DNA of 46,188 nt, taken from contig CAMNQX010000015.1 of assembly GCA_946550725.1 (NCBI GenBank), positions 1-46,188 of the forward strand. Reading direction: 5' to 3'. Made by a program: the position numbers and the translations under genes. The notes below the pieces were generated by a model that had not been told where the DNA came from, made no database searches, and worked only from the letters and a program-made list of their open reading frames with translations. Shown here one piece after another: positions 18,020 to 25,639 of this stretch (its first letter is position 1; every line of letters starts with the position of its first letter). This stretch comes from an uncultured Clostridia bacterium (GTDB lineage Bacteria > Bacillota > Clostridia > Oscillospirales > Oscillospiraceae).

Positions 18020-18829
18020 ATGAAAATTTTTCTTTCCGCCGACATCGAAGGCACCTGCGGCATCACCGACTGGAGCGAGACCGAGCGCTCCACTCCCAAG
18101 GACTACAACCCCTTCCAGCGCCAGATGACCCGTGAGGTCTGCGCCGCCTGCGAGGGGGCCATCGCCGCCGGCGCCAAGGAGGTCTTTATCAAGGACGCCC
18201 ACGACTCCGCCCGCAACCTGGATGTGCCCGCCCTGCCCAAGCAGATCCGCATCCTCCGGGGCTGGACCGGCGACCCCCTCTCCATGATGAGCGGGGTGGA
18301 CTCCGACGACTTCGACGCGGTGTTCTTCACCGGCTACCACTCCTGGGCCTCCTGCCCCGGCAACCCCCTGAGCCACACCATGAACCTGCGCAACGAATAC
18401 GTGGAGCTGAACGGCGTGCGCATGAGCGAGTTCATGATGAACACCTACACCGCCTGGTACTACGGCGTGCCCGTCACCTTCCTCTCCGGAGACAAGGCCC
18501 TGTGCGACTTTGCCCAGGAGCTGATCCCCGGTATCACCACCGTTCCCGTCAACCAGGGCTTCGGCGGCGGCGTGGTGTCCATCCACCCCGACGTGGCCGT
18601 CCAGCTGATTGGCGACGGCTGCAAGGCCGCCGCCAAGGCGGGCAAGAAGTGCAAGCCCGCCCTCCCCGCCGATTTTGACACCCTGGTCCGCTTCAAGGAG
18701 CACAAGCAGGCCTACTCCAAGTCCTTCTACCCCGGCGCGGAGCTGGAGGAGGGCAAGGCCGTCCGCTTCCGCAGCAGCGACTGGTTTGAAATGCTCCGCT
18801 TTTACCACTTCGTGTTGAGCGACGCTTAA
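18020..18829 (+). CDS. M55 family D-aminopeptidase (DppA-like)
   Basis: 269 residues. The N-terminus MKIFLSADIEGTCGITDW is the M55 signature, with Asp8 and Glu10 as zinc ligands. The conserved KDAHDSARNL, FFTGYHSWA and GVPVTFLSGDKALC blocks follow. DppA of Bacillus is a self-compartmentalising zinc peptidase that cleaves D-Ala-D-Ala and similar peptides. AGAAAGGGAG precedes the ATG. Here it stands alone, divergent from the sulfatase gene, without a dipeptide transporter beside it. Confidence 0.9.
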   Translation: MKIFLSADIEGTCGITDWSETERSTPKDYNPFQRQMTREVCAACEGAIAAGAKEVFIKDAHDSARNLDVPALPKQIRILRGWTGDPLSMMSGVDSDDFDAVFFTGYHSWASCPGNPLSHTMNLRNEYVELNGVRMSEFMMNTYTAWYYGVPVTFLSGDKALCDFAQELIPGITTVPVNQGFGGGVVSIHPDVAVQLIGDGCKAAAKAGKKCKPALPADFDTLVRFKEHKQAYSKSFYPGAELEEGKAVRFRSSDWFEMLRFYHFVLSDA

Positions 18830-18878
18830 TGAAACCATTCCAGTGGGTCACTCCGCAGGAGGTTCCATTATAATGCTC

Positions 18879-18961
18879 GGGCCGGCGAACCCGGCCCTCC
18901 GCAAATTCCACGCTGGCGCGCGAAATTTACGCGCCTGCTGGCGCGTCCCCGCTCTCGCGGG
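18879..18961. repeat. Three short hairpins in the spacer after the M55 gene
   Basis: Inverted repeats at 18,879-18,897 (7-bp arms GGGCCGG/CCGGCCC), 18,915-18,935 (6-bp arms) and 18,948-18,961 (5-bp arms CCCGC/GCGGG) occupy most of the spacer before the NYN gene. None has a T run, so they look like palindromic intergenic filler rather than a clean terminator. Confidence 0.5.
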
Positions 18962-19003
18962 TGCCCTCCGGATGTTCTATTATCACGTTTAAGGAGGTTT
19001 CCC

Positions 19004-19792
19004 ATGCCCGAAAACACCCAACGCCTCGCCGTCCTCATCGACGCCGACAACGCCCCCCGTACCGCCATGAAGTCTATCATGGCGGAGATCGCCGTCTACG
19101 GCACACCCACCGTCAAGCGCATCTATGGCGACTGGACCACCCCCAACATGTCCACCTGGAAGCCCATCCTGCTGGAAAACGCCATCACCCCCATCCAGCA
19201 GTACAGCTACACCACCGGGAAAAACTCCACCGACTCCGCCATGATCATCGACGCCATGGACCTGCTCTACGGCGGCGAGTGCGAGGGCTTTGTCCTGGTC
19301 AGCTCGGACAGCGACTTCACCCGCCTTGCCACCCGTCTCCGGGAGGCGGGCAAGAAGGTCATCGGCATGGGGGAGCGCAAGACCCCCGAGCCGTTTATTG
19401 TGGCCTGCGACAAGTTTGTCTATATTGAGGTCATCCGCAACGCCGCCGCCACCGGCGGCCAGGCCGACGAGGCGTGGGACGTGTCCAAGCCCAACCAAAA
19501 GCCCAAGCGGCGGGAGGCGGATCCCGCCGTCACCGCCCAGGGGGTGCCTCAGGCGGTGGTGGACCTCATCGCCGACTCCCTGTCCATGATCGCCGACGAG
19601 GACGGCTTCGCCTTCATGGGCGAGCTGGGCAACCTCATCCTCCGCAAGCAGCCCGACTTCGACCCCCGGAACTACGGCTTCCAAAAGCTGACCCAGCTGG
19701 TCAAGAGCCTGGACCGCTTCGAGATCGACGCCCGTCCCACCTCCAACCCCCACACCAAGCACGTCTACCTGCGGGACAAAGAGGCGGAGTGA
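19004..19792 (+). CDS. NYN-domain protein with C-terminal LOTUS/OST-HTH domain
   Basis: 262 residues. The N-terminal ~150 residues form a PIN-like NYN domain with the acidic residues in VLIDADNAPR, STDSAMIIDAMDLLYGG and LVSSDSDFTRLATRL, the expected metal site of a ribonuclease. Residues ~180-255 (VVDLIADSLSMIADEDGFAF, PDFDPRNYGFQKLTQLVKSL) match an OST-HTH (LOTUS) RNA-binding domain. The combination is widespread in bacteria as a putative RNase; targets are unknown. AAGGAGG precedes the ATG. The next three genes follow closely and may be cotranscribed. Confidence 0.88.
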   Translation: MPENTQRLAVLIDADNAPRTAMKSIMAEIAVYGTPTVKRIYGDWTTPNMSTWKPILLENAITPIQQYSYTTGKNSTDSAMIIDAMDLLYGGECEGFVLVSSDSDFTRLATRLREAGKKVIGMGERKTPEPFIVACDKFVYIEVIRNAAATGGQADEAWDVSKPNQKPKRREADPAVTAQGVPQAVVDLIADSLSMIADEDGFAFMGELGNLILRKQPDFDPRNYGFQKLTQLVKSLDRFEIDARPTSNPHTKHVYLRDKEAE

Positions 19793-19808
19793 AAGGAGAA
19801 CCTTTCTT

Positions 19809-20141
19809 ATGGCAAAACTGGAACGCACCTTTTCCGGCGATTTTGACACTGTTCTCTCTCGGCTGGAATCTGCCGTGCTGGAGGGCAGCGTTTCCGCCTC
19901 CCTGGAGGACCGCGCCGACTACACCATCGGTTCCGTCCGGGTGGCAGTGCGGATGTTTGAGCGATATAGCATGGCGGGCAGCAACCGCGTCGCCATGTGC
20001 GTCACCCTCACCGGCGACGGTGACATCATCCATCTCACAGCCATTACGGCCGGAGGCAGCCAAGCTCTGTTTTTCAAAATCAACACTTTTGGCGAAGAGA
20101 CGTTTTTAGACACCATCGCCAATTTAGTTCATAGCCTGTAA
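19809..20141 (+). CDS. Small conserved protein of unknown function (DUF6054-like)
   Basis: 110 residues, no signal peptide or membrane segment. It reads as one alpha/beta domain: an N-terminal FSGDFDTVLSRLESAVLEGS, a central strand-rich VAMCVTLTGDGDIIHLTAIT, and a C-terminal FFKINTFGEETFLDTIANLV. From memory it resembles the DUF6054 family of Clostridia; I am not certain of that name. 16 bases separate it from the NYN gene, with AAAGGAG before the ATG. Confidence 0.7.
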   Translation: MAKLERTFSGDFDTVLSRLESAVLEGSVSASLEDRADYTIGSVRVAVRMFERYSMAGSNRVAMCVTLTGDGDIIHLTAITAGGSQALFFKINTFGEETFLDTIANLVHSL

Positions 20142-20158
20142 CCCCAAAGGAGGCCCCT

Positions 20159-20782
20159 ATGGAGCTTCACATCCTATCCCTCCCCCCGCTGGGGGCCAAC
20201 TGCTACCTGCTCAAACTGCCGGGGCGGCCCGACGGCCTGGTCATCGACCCCGGCGGCGCGCCCGAAACCGTCGCCAACGCCTGCCGTGAGCTGGGCATGA
20301 CCCCCGCCGCCATCCTTCTCACCCACGGCCACTTCGACCACGTGGGCGGGGTGGAGGGCCTTTTGAAGACGTATCCCGGCCTGCCCATTTACGCCCACCC
20401 CGGCGACCTTTCTCAGCCCTTCGCCCCCTCCGATCTGTTTCCTCTGGCCTCCGCTTCCCTCTCCTCCTGGAAGGCGCTTCACGATAACGAAACGTTATCT
20501 ATCGCCGAAATAGAACTTCATGTGTTCTGCACTCCCGGTCATTCCAAAGGCTCGGTGGTATTCCGTGCCGAAGACCGCCTCTTCACCGGGGACACCCTGT
20601 TCTGCGGCTCCATGGGCCGCACCGACTTCCCCGGCGGCAGCGTAGGCGAGATGATCGCATCTCTGAAACGTCTTGGTGAACTGGAGGGGGACTGCAAAGT
20701 CTACCCCGGCCACGACCGCCCCACCACCCTGGACTCTGAGCGGCGGTCCAACCCCTACATGGTGGAGGCGATGGCCCGATGA
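20159..20782 (+). CDS. MBL-fold metallo-hydrolase, glyoxalase II-like
   Basis: 207 residues. LLTHGHFDHVGG carries the metal ligands His56, His58, Asp60 and His61; TPGHSKGSV, FTGDTLF and YPGHDRPTT supply the remaining His and Asp ligands. The length fits the short thiolesterase-type hydrolases often annotated as hydroxyacylglutathione hydrolase. The true substrate in an organism of this type is uncertain. The stop overlaps the hemZ start in ATGA. Confidence 0.9.
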   Translation: MELHILSLPPLGANCYLLKLPGRPDGLVIDPGGAPETVANACRELGMTPAAILLTHGHFDHVGGVEGLLKTYPGLPIYAHPGDLSQPFAPSDLFPLASASLSSWKALHDNETLSIAEIELHVFCTPGHSKGSVVFRAEDRLFTGDTLFCGSMGRTDFPGGSVGEMIASLKRLGELEGDCKVYPGHDRPTTLDSERRSNPYMVEAMAR

Positions 20783-22275
20783 AGCTGTGGTTCACCTCAG
20801 ACAACGTGGACTGGGACGCCGGGCGTTACCACTACGCCGCCGAGCAAATGATGCTCACCCTCTTCCCCGCCGAGCGTCCCGAGTATCCCGATTCCCCCGC
20901 CCCCACCTCGTTGGTTTCCGAGGACAACGCCGTCATTTTCACCCTCCACCGGGGCAAAAAGCTCACCAACATGAGCGCCCTGCTGCTGCGGGACGGGCGG
21001 TGGAACAACGGCGTGGTGCGCTTCCCCAGTGAAAAGCTGGACGAGGCCCCCGAGCAGGTCTACCACACCGTCCAGCGGGCGGTGAAGCAGGCCTTTTATA
21101 AAGCGGGTACCATGCTTTTGGGCGGCGACCTGCCCTGGGGTTCCCTCACCGGCGTGCGCCCGGTGAAGCTCCCCACCAAGGCCCTGTTGGAGGGGGCCAC
21201 CCCCGCCCAGGCGGAAAAGGAGCTGGCCGAGACCTACCACGTCTCCCCCCTCCGCCGCAAGCTGGCTATGGACTGCGCCGCCCAGAGTGTGAAGGCCATC
21301 CAAAGTCTTGCTCCCGACGAGGTCTCCCTCTACGTGGGCATTCCCTTCTGCCCCAGCCGGTGCCTTTACTGCTCCTTTATCTCCGCCGCGGTGGGCCAGT
21401 GTCTTCCCCTGGTGGAGCCGTTCGTGGACGCGCTGTGTCAGGAGATCAAAGCGTCGGGACAACTCCTCCGCCGCCGGGGCAAGGCGGTCCGCACCCTCTA
21501 CATGGGTGGCGGCACCCCCACCACCCTGTCCCCGGAGCAGCTGGACACGGTGCTCACCGCCCTGGAGACCCACATCGACCTCTCCCGCTGCACCGAACTG
21601 ACCGTGGAGGCGGGCCGCCCCGACACCATCACCCCGGACAAGCTGGCCGTTCTGGCCGCCCATGGGGTGGGCCGTGTGTCGGTGAACCCCCAGTCCATGG
21701 AGGACGACGTGCTGCAGCGCATGGGCCGCCCCCACACCGGGGAGGACATCCGCCGGGCCTATGCCCAGGTCCGCGCCGCGGGGACCTTCTCCGTCAACAT
21801 GGACCTGATCGCCGGCCTGCCCGGCGACTCCCCCGACGGCTTCGCCCGCTCCCTGGCTGAGGTGCTGGACATGGCCCCGGAGAACATCACCGTCCACACC
21901 CTGGCGTTGAAAAAAGGCTCCCGCCTCATGGAACACCCCGAGGAACTGCCCTCCGACAGCGACGTGGAAGCCATGCTGGGCGGCGCCTGGTCAGCCCTGC
22001 GTCAGGCGGGCTACGCCCCCTATTACCTCTACCGCCAGAAATATATGTCCGGCTCCTTTGAGAACGTGGGCTGGGCCAAGCCGGGGACGGAGAGCCTCTA
22101 CAACATCATCATGATGGAGGAGCTGCACTCCGTTCTGGCTCTGGGAGGTGGCGCGGTCACCAAGGTCATCGACCCCGGCGGCAAGCTCACCCGCTACGCC
22201 AACCCCAAGTACCCCAAGGAGTATTTGGACCGCATTGAGCAAATCATAGCGGAAAAGGAAACTCTTTTGTTGTAA
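20779..22275 (+). CDS. hemZ: Coproporphyrinogen III oxidase-like radical SAM protein HemZ
   Basis: 498 residues. A roughly 170-residue N-terminal domain precedes the radical SAM core, as in HemZ rather than HemN. The cluster motif IPFCPSRCLYCSF has Cys191, Cys195 and Cys198. MGGGTPTTLSPEQLDTVLTA, GRVSVNPQSMEDDVLQRMGR and NVDL-like SVNMDLIAGLPGDSPDGF are family blocks. HemZ is assigned to oxygen-independent decarboxylation of coproporphyrinogen III; several relatives are instead haem chaperones, so activity is inferred. Confidence 0.9.
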   Translation: MKLWFTSDNVDWDAGRYHYAAEQMMLTLFPAERPEYPDSPAPTSLVSEDNAVIFTLHRGKKLTNMSALLLRDGRWNNGVVRFPSEKLDEAPEQVYHTVQRAVKQAFYKAGTMLLGGDLPWGSLTGVRPVKLPTKALLEGATPAQAEKELAETYHVSPLRRKLAMDCAAQSVKAIQSLAPDEVSLYVGIPFCPSRCLYCSFISAAVGQCLPLVEPFVDALCQEIKASGQLLRRRGKAVRTLYMGGGTPTTLSPEQLDTVLTALETHIDLSRCTELTVEAGRPDTITPDKLAVLAAHGVGRVSVNPQSMEDDVLQRMGRPHTGEDIRRAYAQVRAAGTFSVNMDLIAGLPGDSPDGFARSLAEVLDMAPENITVHTLALKKGSRLMEHPEELPSDSDVEAMLGGAWSALRQAGYAPYYLYRQKYMSGSFENVGWAKPGTESLYNIIMMEELHSVLALGGGAVTKVIDPGGKLTRYANPKYPKEYLDRIEQIIAEKETLLL

Positions 22276-22302
22276 TTACAATTTGTGAAAGAAGGTATAA
22301 AA

Positions 22303-23115
22303 ATGTCCGATTGTACTCACGATTGCTCCACCTGCGGCGAGAACTGCTCGGAGCGGCAGGACCTCACCGCACCCCTGAACCCCGGTTCGTCCATCAAGCA
22401 CGTCATCGCCGTAATGTCGGGCAAGGGCGGCGTGGGCAAGAGCCTGGTCACCTCCGCCCTGGCCTCCGCCGCCGCCAAGGCGGGGAAAAAGGTGGGCATT
22501 TTGGACGCCGACATCACCGGCCCGTCCATCCCCAAGGCCTTCGGCCTTCACGACCGGGCGGTGGGCGATGACGCGGGCATCTACCCCGTCCCCACCCCCG
22601 GCGGCATCAAGGTCATGAGCCTGAACCTCCTCACCCCCGACGAGACCGACCCGGTGGTGTGGCGCGGCCCGGTGATCGCCGGGGCAGTGAAGCAGTTCTG
22701 GAGCGACGTGGTCTGGGGCGACATCGACTACCTCTTTGTGGATATGCCCCCCGGAACGGGCGACGTACCCCTCACCGTGTTCCAGTCCCTCCCCGTGGAC
22801 GGCATCATCATGGTCACCAGCCCCCAGGACCTGGTCTCCATGATCGTCACCAAGGCGGTGAAGATGGCCCACATGATGTCCGTCCCCGTGCTGGGCATCA
22901 TCGAAAATTACAGCTACTTCAAGTGCCCCGACTGCGGCAAGGAGCATAAGATCTTCGGTGAGAGCCACCTGGACGAGGTGGCCAAGAGCATGAACCTCAA
23001 CGTCCTGGCCCGCCTGCCCATCGACCCCGCCCTGGCCGCCGCCTGCGACGAGGGCACGCTGGAGAGTTTGGCAGACAACCCCCTGGCCGACGTGGCCGCC
23101 AAGCTGTTCAACTGA
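22303..23115 (+). CDS. Mrp/NBP35-type P-loop ATPase, iron-sulfur carrier
   Basis: 270 residues from the ATG at 22,303 (AAGAAGG upstream); a GTG six codons earlier is a weaker start. An N-terminal CTHDCSTCGENCSE cysteine cluster precedes the deviant Walker A IAVMSGKGGVGKSLVTSALA. YLFVDMPPGTGDVPLT and GIIENYSYFKCPDCGKEH, with the conserved CxxC, are diagnostic of Mrp/ApbC carriers that hold and transfer Fe-S clusters. It follows hemZ by 27 bases and may serve Fe-S enzymes such as HemZ. Confidence 0.93.
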   Translation: MSDCTHDCSTCGENCSERQDLTAPLNPGSSIKHVIAVMSGKGGVGKSLVTSALASAAAKAGKKVGILDADITGPSIPKAFGLHDRAVGDDAGIYPVPTPGGIKVMSLNLLTPDETDPVVWRGPVIAGAVKQFWSDVVWGDIDYLFVDMPPGTGDVPLTVFQSLPVDGIIMVTSPQDLVSMIVTKAVKMAHMMSVPVLGIIENYSYFKCPDCGKEHKIFGESHLDEVAKSMNLNVLARLPIDPALAAACDEGTLESLADNPLADVAAKLFN

Positions 23116-23139
23116 TTTTTCACCCATCCATCGCAGCAA

Positions 23140-23204
23140 CAAGACTGAGGGACGGTTCTTGCTGTCGGGCCCTATCCGACAGAAGAACCGTCCCTGCTGT
23201 CTTA
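23140..23204. repeat. GGGACGGTTCTT palindrome, copy 1
   Basis: Long imperfect hairpin: GAGGGACGGTTCTTGCTGTC on the left arm pairs with GACAGAAGAACCGTCCCTGC on the right, bounded by AAGAC and GTCTT. It is closely related to 25,141-25,203 and partly to 23,269-23,298. Similar GGGACGGTTCTTTTGTC repeats are, as I recall, scattered through many Clostridia genomes. Confidence 0.85.
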
Positions 23205-23257
23205 TTGCGAACTAACATTCCTGCTTTAAGCTGTTTTCGTTGAATTTCGTTACAAAT

Positions 23258-23563
23258 TTAAGAAAGTGTCAAGACAAAAGAACCGTCCCCTTGTCTTATT
23301 TCACCACTACCCCTAATGGTAATGGAAGCGGTAATTATCAAGGGGAATGTTAGATAGTATCGTCCATTACTAAGATTGATGGTGCCGCCCCCCTTGGCAT
23401 TAAGTGTCTTAACCGCCTCCACCAGTTGTTCGCCGGAACTTGCGTTGATTGTATCGCCGCTGACCGGGGGTTCTGCTGCCATGGCAGACAGACAGCTTCC
23501 CATGAGCAGGCAGGAGATAAGTAGCATTGCCAAAAGTCTGACATAGATTGTTTGTTTTTTCAA
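23258..23563 (-). pseudogene. Truncated secreted beta-helix-like protein, cut by a repeat
   Basis: 101 codons. A clear signal peptide (LLAMLLISCLLMGSCLSAMA) is followed by SGEQLVEAVKTLNAKGGGTI and YYLTFPLIITASITIRGSGE, the start of a right-handed beta-helix (pectate-lyase-like) protein, normally several hundred residues. After GSGE the frame runs straight into the 23,269-23,298 repeat, which supplies the final RQGDGSFVLTLS. The remainder of the gene is absent. The gene therefore looks broken by insertion or recombination at the repeat. Confidence 0.65.
23269..23298. repeat. GGGACGGTTCTTTTGTC repeat, half-size copy
   Basis: AAGACAAAAGAACCGTCCCC then TTGTCTT: same core as the two long palindromes but with only one AAGAACCGTCCC arm, flanked by short AAGACAA/TTGTCTT arms. 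It encodes the last residues of the broken beta-helix protein. Confidence 0.8.
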
Positions 23564-23667
23564 TTCAAACGCTTCCTTTCTGATTCATCAAATCATTTTA
23601 AACAGAGAATGCTCTCCAAAAGACTCTTCAACAAAATGTCCTAATGATGGCTGAATTCTGAATAAAA

Positions 23668-23697
23668 AACCTCTGCTCTATATATAGAGCAGAGGTT
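23668..23697 (-). terminator. Rho-independent terminator of the SLH protein gene
   Basis: Perfect 30-base palindrome (AACCTCTGCTCTATA and its complement) followed by TTTTTATTC in the minus direction, 20 bases after the stop codon of the SLH gene. Confidence 0.9.
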
Positions 23698-23717
23698 GAT
23701 TTGTATGCGGTTATCGT

Positions 23718-24722
23718 TTAAGCAAGACTGAGAGAGGTAAGAAAGCCATAGGATGCACATTCATATAGGCTGTCCGGCATTGGTTCTCCTGCTACAAATC
23801 GATCTCCATACTTAGGGTCTAAAACCTCTCCAATGATTCCACCGTAATACCACTTTTCTGTGGGACTGTAGTCTGCCTTATCCATGGTGACATCCATCTC
23901 AGCATCACCATACTCGTTTGTAACAGCCTGGCCCAAAAGCCGACCATCTTTAAAGTAAAAGCCTACTGGAGCATTAGGAATGGGATATCCGATTTTAACT
24001 TTTACATGAACGGTAACATACTCCCCCGTGCGGTTGGCTGCCACAGCTTCTTCCTGTTCCTTCTTCTGCTGCTCAGCTTCCTGCTTCTTCCGCTCGGTTT
24101 CTTCCTGTTCGGCCTTGGCCTGTGCCTCCTCGGCGTTTTTCAGCCGCATGATCACTGTAGCCACTTCAGCCCGCATCATGGTGTTGGAGCCGTTGAAGTT
24201 CCCCGCCTGATCACCGCGAATCAGCCCCATGCCATACACGGCAAGGACGGAATCGGCATAGCGGGTGGGGATGTCCAGATAGTCCTTAACTTCGCTGGAC
24301 TGTGCCGATTTCTCAGCAACTCCCAGTTTCTTCGCCGCGGCCCGCAGAATCACCGCCATATCATAGCGGCTGATCTCAGCTTCCACGTTGTTCACATCCA
24401 CCTGCGTACCGTCCAGTAGCTTGGCTTCCTGGGCTGCTGTCACATACGGCCCGAACCAGTCAGCCCCTTCGACTTTTACGTCGGGAAAGACCAGCCGCCC
24501 CAGCAGGGTCAGGAACTGTGCCACGGAAACCTTCATCTCCGGCGAGAACGCCCCGCCTCCGGTTCCGTTCATCAGCCCGGCTTCCGCCACGGCCTCAATG
24601 TCGGCATAGCCCCAGTAGCTGCTGGGCACATCCGTAAAGGTTTGCCCCGCCGCCAGAGCCGGGACGGCCAACCCCAGCACAAGCGCAAGAATCAGCAGCA
24701 AGGAAACAGCTTTCTTCTTCAT
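23718..24722 (-). CDS. Secreted SLH-domain protein with coiled coil
   Basis: 334 residues from the ATG at 24,720-24,722, 6 bases after AGGAGG. Signal peptide MKKKAVSLLLILALVLGLAV ending PALAA. Three S-layer homology domains fill residues ~25-205 (FTDVPSSYWGYADIEAVAEA, DWFGPYVTAAQEAKLLDG, IPTRYADSVLAVYGMGLIRG), which usually anchor proteins to pyruvylated wall polymers. A Glu/Lys/Gln-rich coiled coil (residues ~205-240) leads to a C-terminal domain of about 95 residues that I do not recognise. Very close to ridA upstream, so probably cotranscribed. Confidence 0.88.
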   Translation of the reverse strand: MKKKAVSLLLILALVLGLAVPALAAGQTFTDVPSSYWGYADIEAVAEAGLMNGTGGGAFSPEMKVSVAQFLTLLGRLVFPDVKVEGADWFGPYVTAAQEAKLLDGTQVDVNNVEAEISRYDMAVILRAAAKKLGVAEKSAQSSEVKDYLDIPTRYADSVLAVYGMGLIRGDQAGNFNGSNTMMRAEVATVIMRLKNAEEAQAKAEQEETERKKQEAEQQKKEQEEAVAANRTGEYVTVHVKVKIGYPIPNAPVGFYFKDGRLLGQAVTNEYGDAEMDVTMDKADYSPTEKWYYGGIIGEVLDPKYGDRFVAGEPMPDSLYECASYGFLTSLSLA

Positions 24723-24733
24723 AACCATCCTCC

Positions 24734-25108
24734 TCACTTCCCCGCCACGACCTCGATCTCCACCAGCGCGTTCTTGGGCAGGGTCTTCACCGCCACGCAG
24801 GAGCGGGCAGGGGGATCATCGGAGAAATACCCGGCGTAAATGGTGTTCACCAGCCCAAAATCCTCCATATTCGCCAGGAAAACGGTGGTTTTCACCACGT
24901 CGCCGTACTCCATCCCGGCGGCGGCCAGCACCGCACCGATGTTCTCCAGGCTCTGCCGGGTCTGGGCCTCGATGCCCTGGGCCAGCTCCCCCGTGGCCGG
25001 GTCAAGCCCCAGCTGCCCCGAGGTGAACAGCATGCCCCCCACCAGCTTGGCGTGGCAGTACGGCCCGATGGCCGCCGGGGCGTTTTGCGCGGAAATCGTC
25101 TGTTTCAT
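24734..25108 (-). CDS. ridA: RidA family enamine/imine deaminase
   Basis: 124 residues, typical. It hydrolyses reactive enamine/imine intermediates such as 2-aminoacrylate made by PLP enzymes. IGPYCHAKLVGGMLFTSGQL and the C-terminal RSCVAVKTLPKNALVEIEVV (with the conserved Arg and Glu that bind the substrate) are present. Being next to an SLH protein is not informative; dtd and the racemase-like gene lie just upstream beyond a palindromic repeat. Confidence 0.92.
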   Translation of the reverse strand: MKQTISAQNAPAAIGPYCHAKLVGGMLFTSGQLGLDPATGELAQGIEAQTRQSLENIGAVLAAAGMEYGDVVKTTVFLANMEDFGLVNTIYAGYFSDDPPARSCVAVKTLPKNALVEIEVVAGK

Positions 25109-25140
25109 GTTGATCTCTCCTTTCAGCTTTTACAAACCCG

Positions 25141-25203
25141 ACAAGACAGAGGGACGGTTCTTGCTGTTGGCACGACAGAAGAACCGTCCCTACTGTCTTG
25201 TTG
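25141..25203. repeat. GGGACGGTTCTT palindrome, copy 2
   Basis: Hairpin with arms CAAGACAGAGGGACGGTTCT and AGAACCGTCCCTACTGTCTT around a short loop; nearly the same as 23,140-23,204 but with a different loop. It lies between dtd and ridA and could end dtd transcripts, although no T tract follows. Confidence 0.87.
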
Positions 25204-25204
25204 C

Positions 25205-25639
25205 CTACACTTCAAACAAAATTGTGACCGGCCCGTCGTTCACCGATTCCACGTCCATATGTGCGCCGAACACGCCGTGTTGAACTTCAAATCCGTTCTC
25301 CCGGCAGTATTCCATAAACTGCTCATACAGCTTATCCGCCAGCTCCGGCCCCGCCGCGCCGATGAAGCTGGGCCGCCGGGACTTGGTGTCGGCGTAGAGG
25401 GTAAACTGGCTCACCACCAGCAGCTTGCCGCCGATCTGCGCCAGATTGAGGTTCATCTTGCCGTTCTCGTCCTCGAATATCCGCAGATTGCAGATCTTAT
25501 CCGCCAGCTTCTTTGCCGTTTCCGGGGTATCCTCCGGGCCGACGCCCAGCAACACCAGATACCCCCGCCCGATCTGCCCTGTGATTTGCCCTTCCACCGT
25601 CACTTTCGCGGAGGCCACCCGCGTCACCACCGCGCGCAT
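25205..25639 (-). CDS. dtd: D-aminoacyl-tRNA deacylase
   Basis: 144 residues from MRAVVTRVASAKVTVEG. It frees D-amino acids (and glycine mis-attached to tRNA-Ala) from tRNA. The two active-site motifs are present: VVSQFTLYAD and NDGPVTI near the C-terminus. Its ATG overlaps the stop of the racemase-like gene by one base (TGATG), so the two are translated together. Confidence 0.94.
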   Translation of the reverse strand: MRAVVTRVASAKVTVEGQITGQIGRGYLVLLGVGPEDTPETAKKLADKICNLRIFEDENGKMNLNLAQIGGKLLVVSQFTLYADTKSRRPSFIGAAGPELADKLYEQFMEYCRENGFEVQHGVFGAHMDVESVNDGPVTILFEV

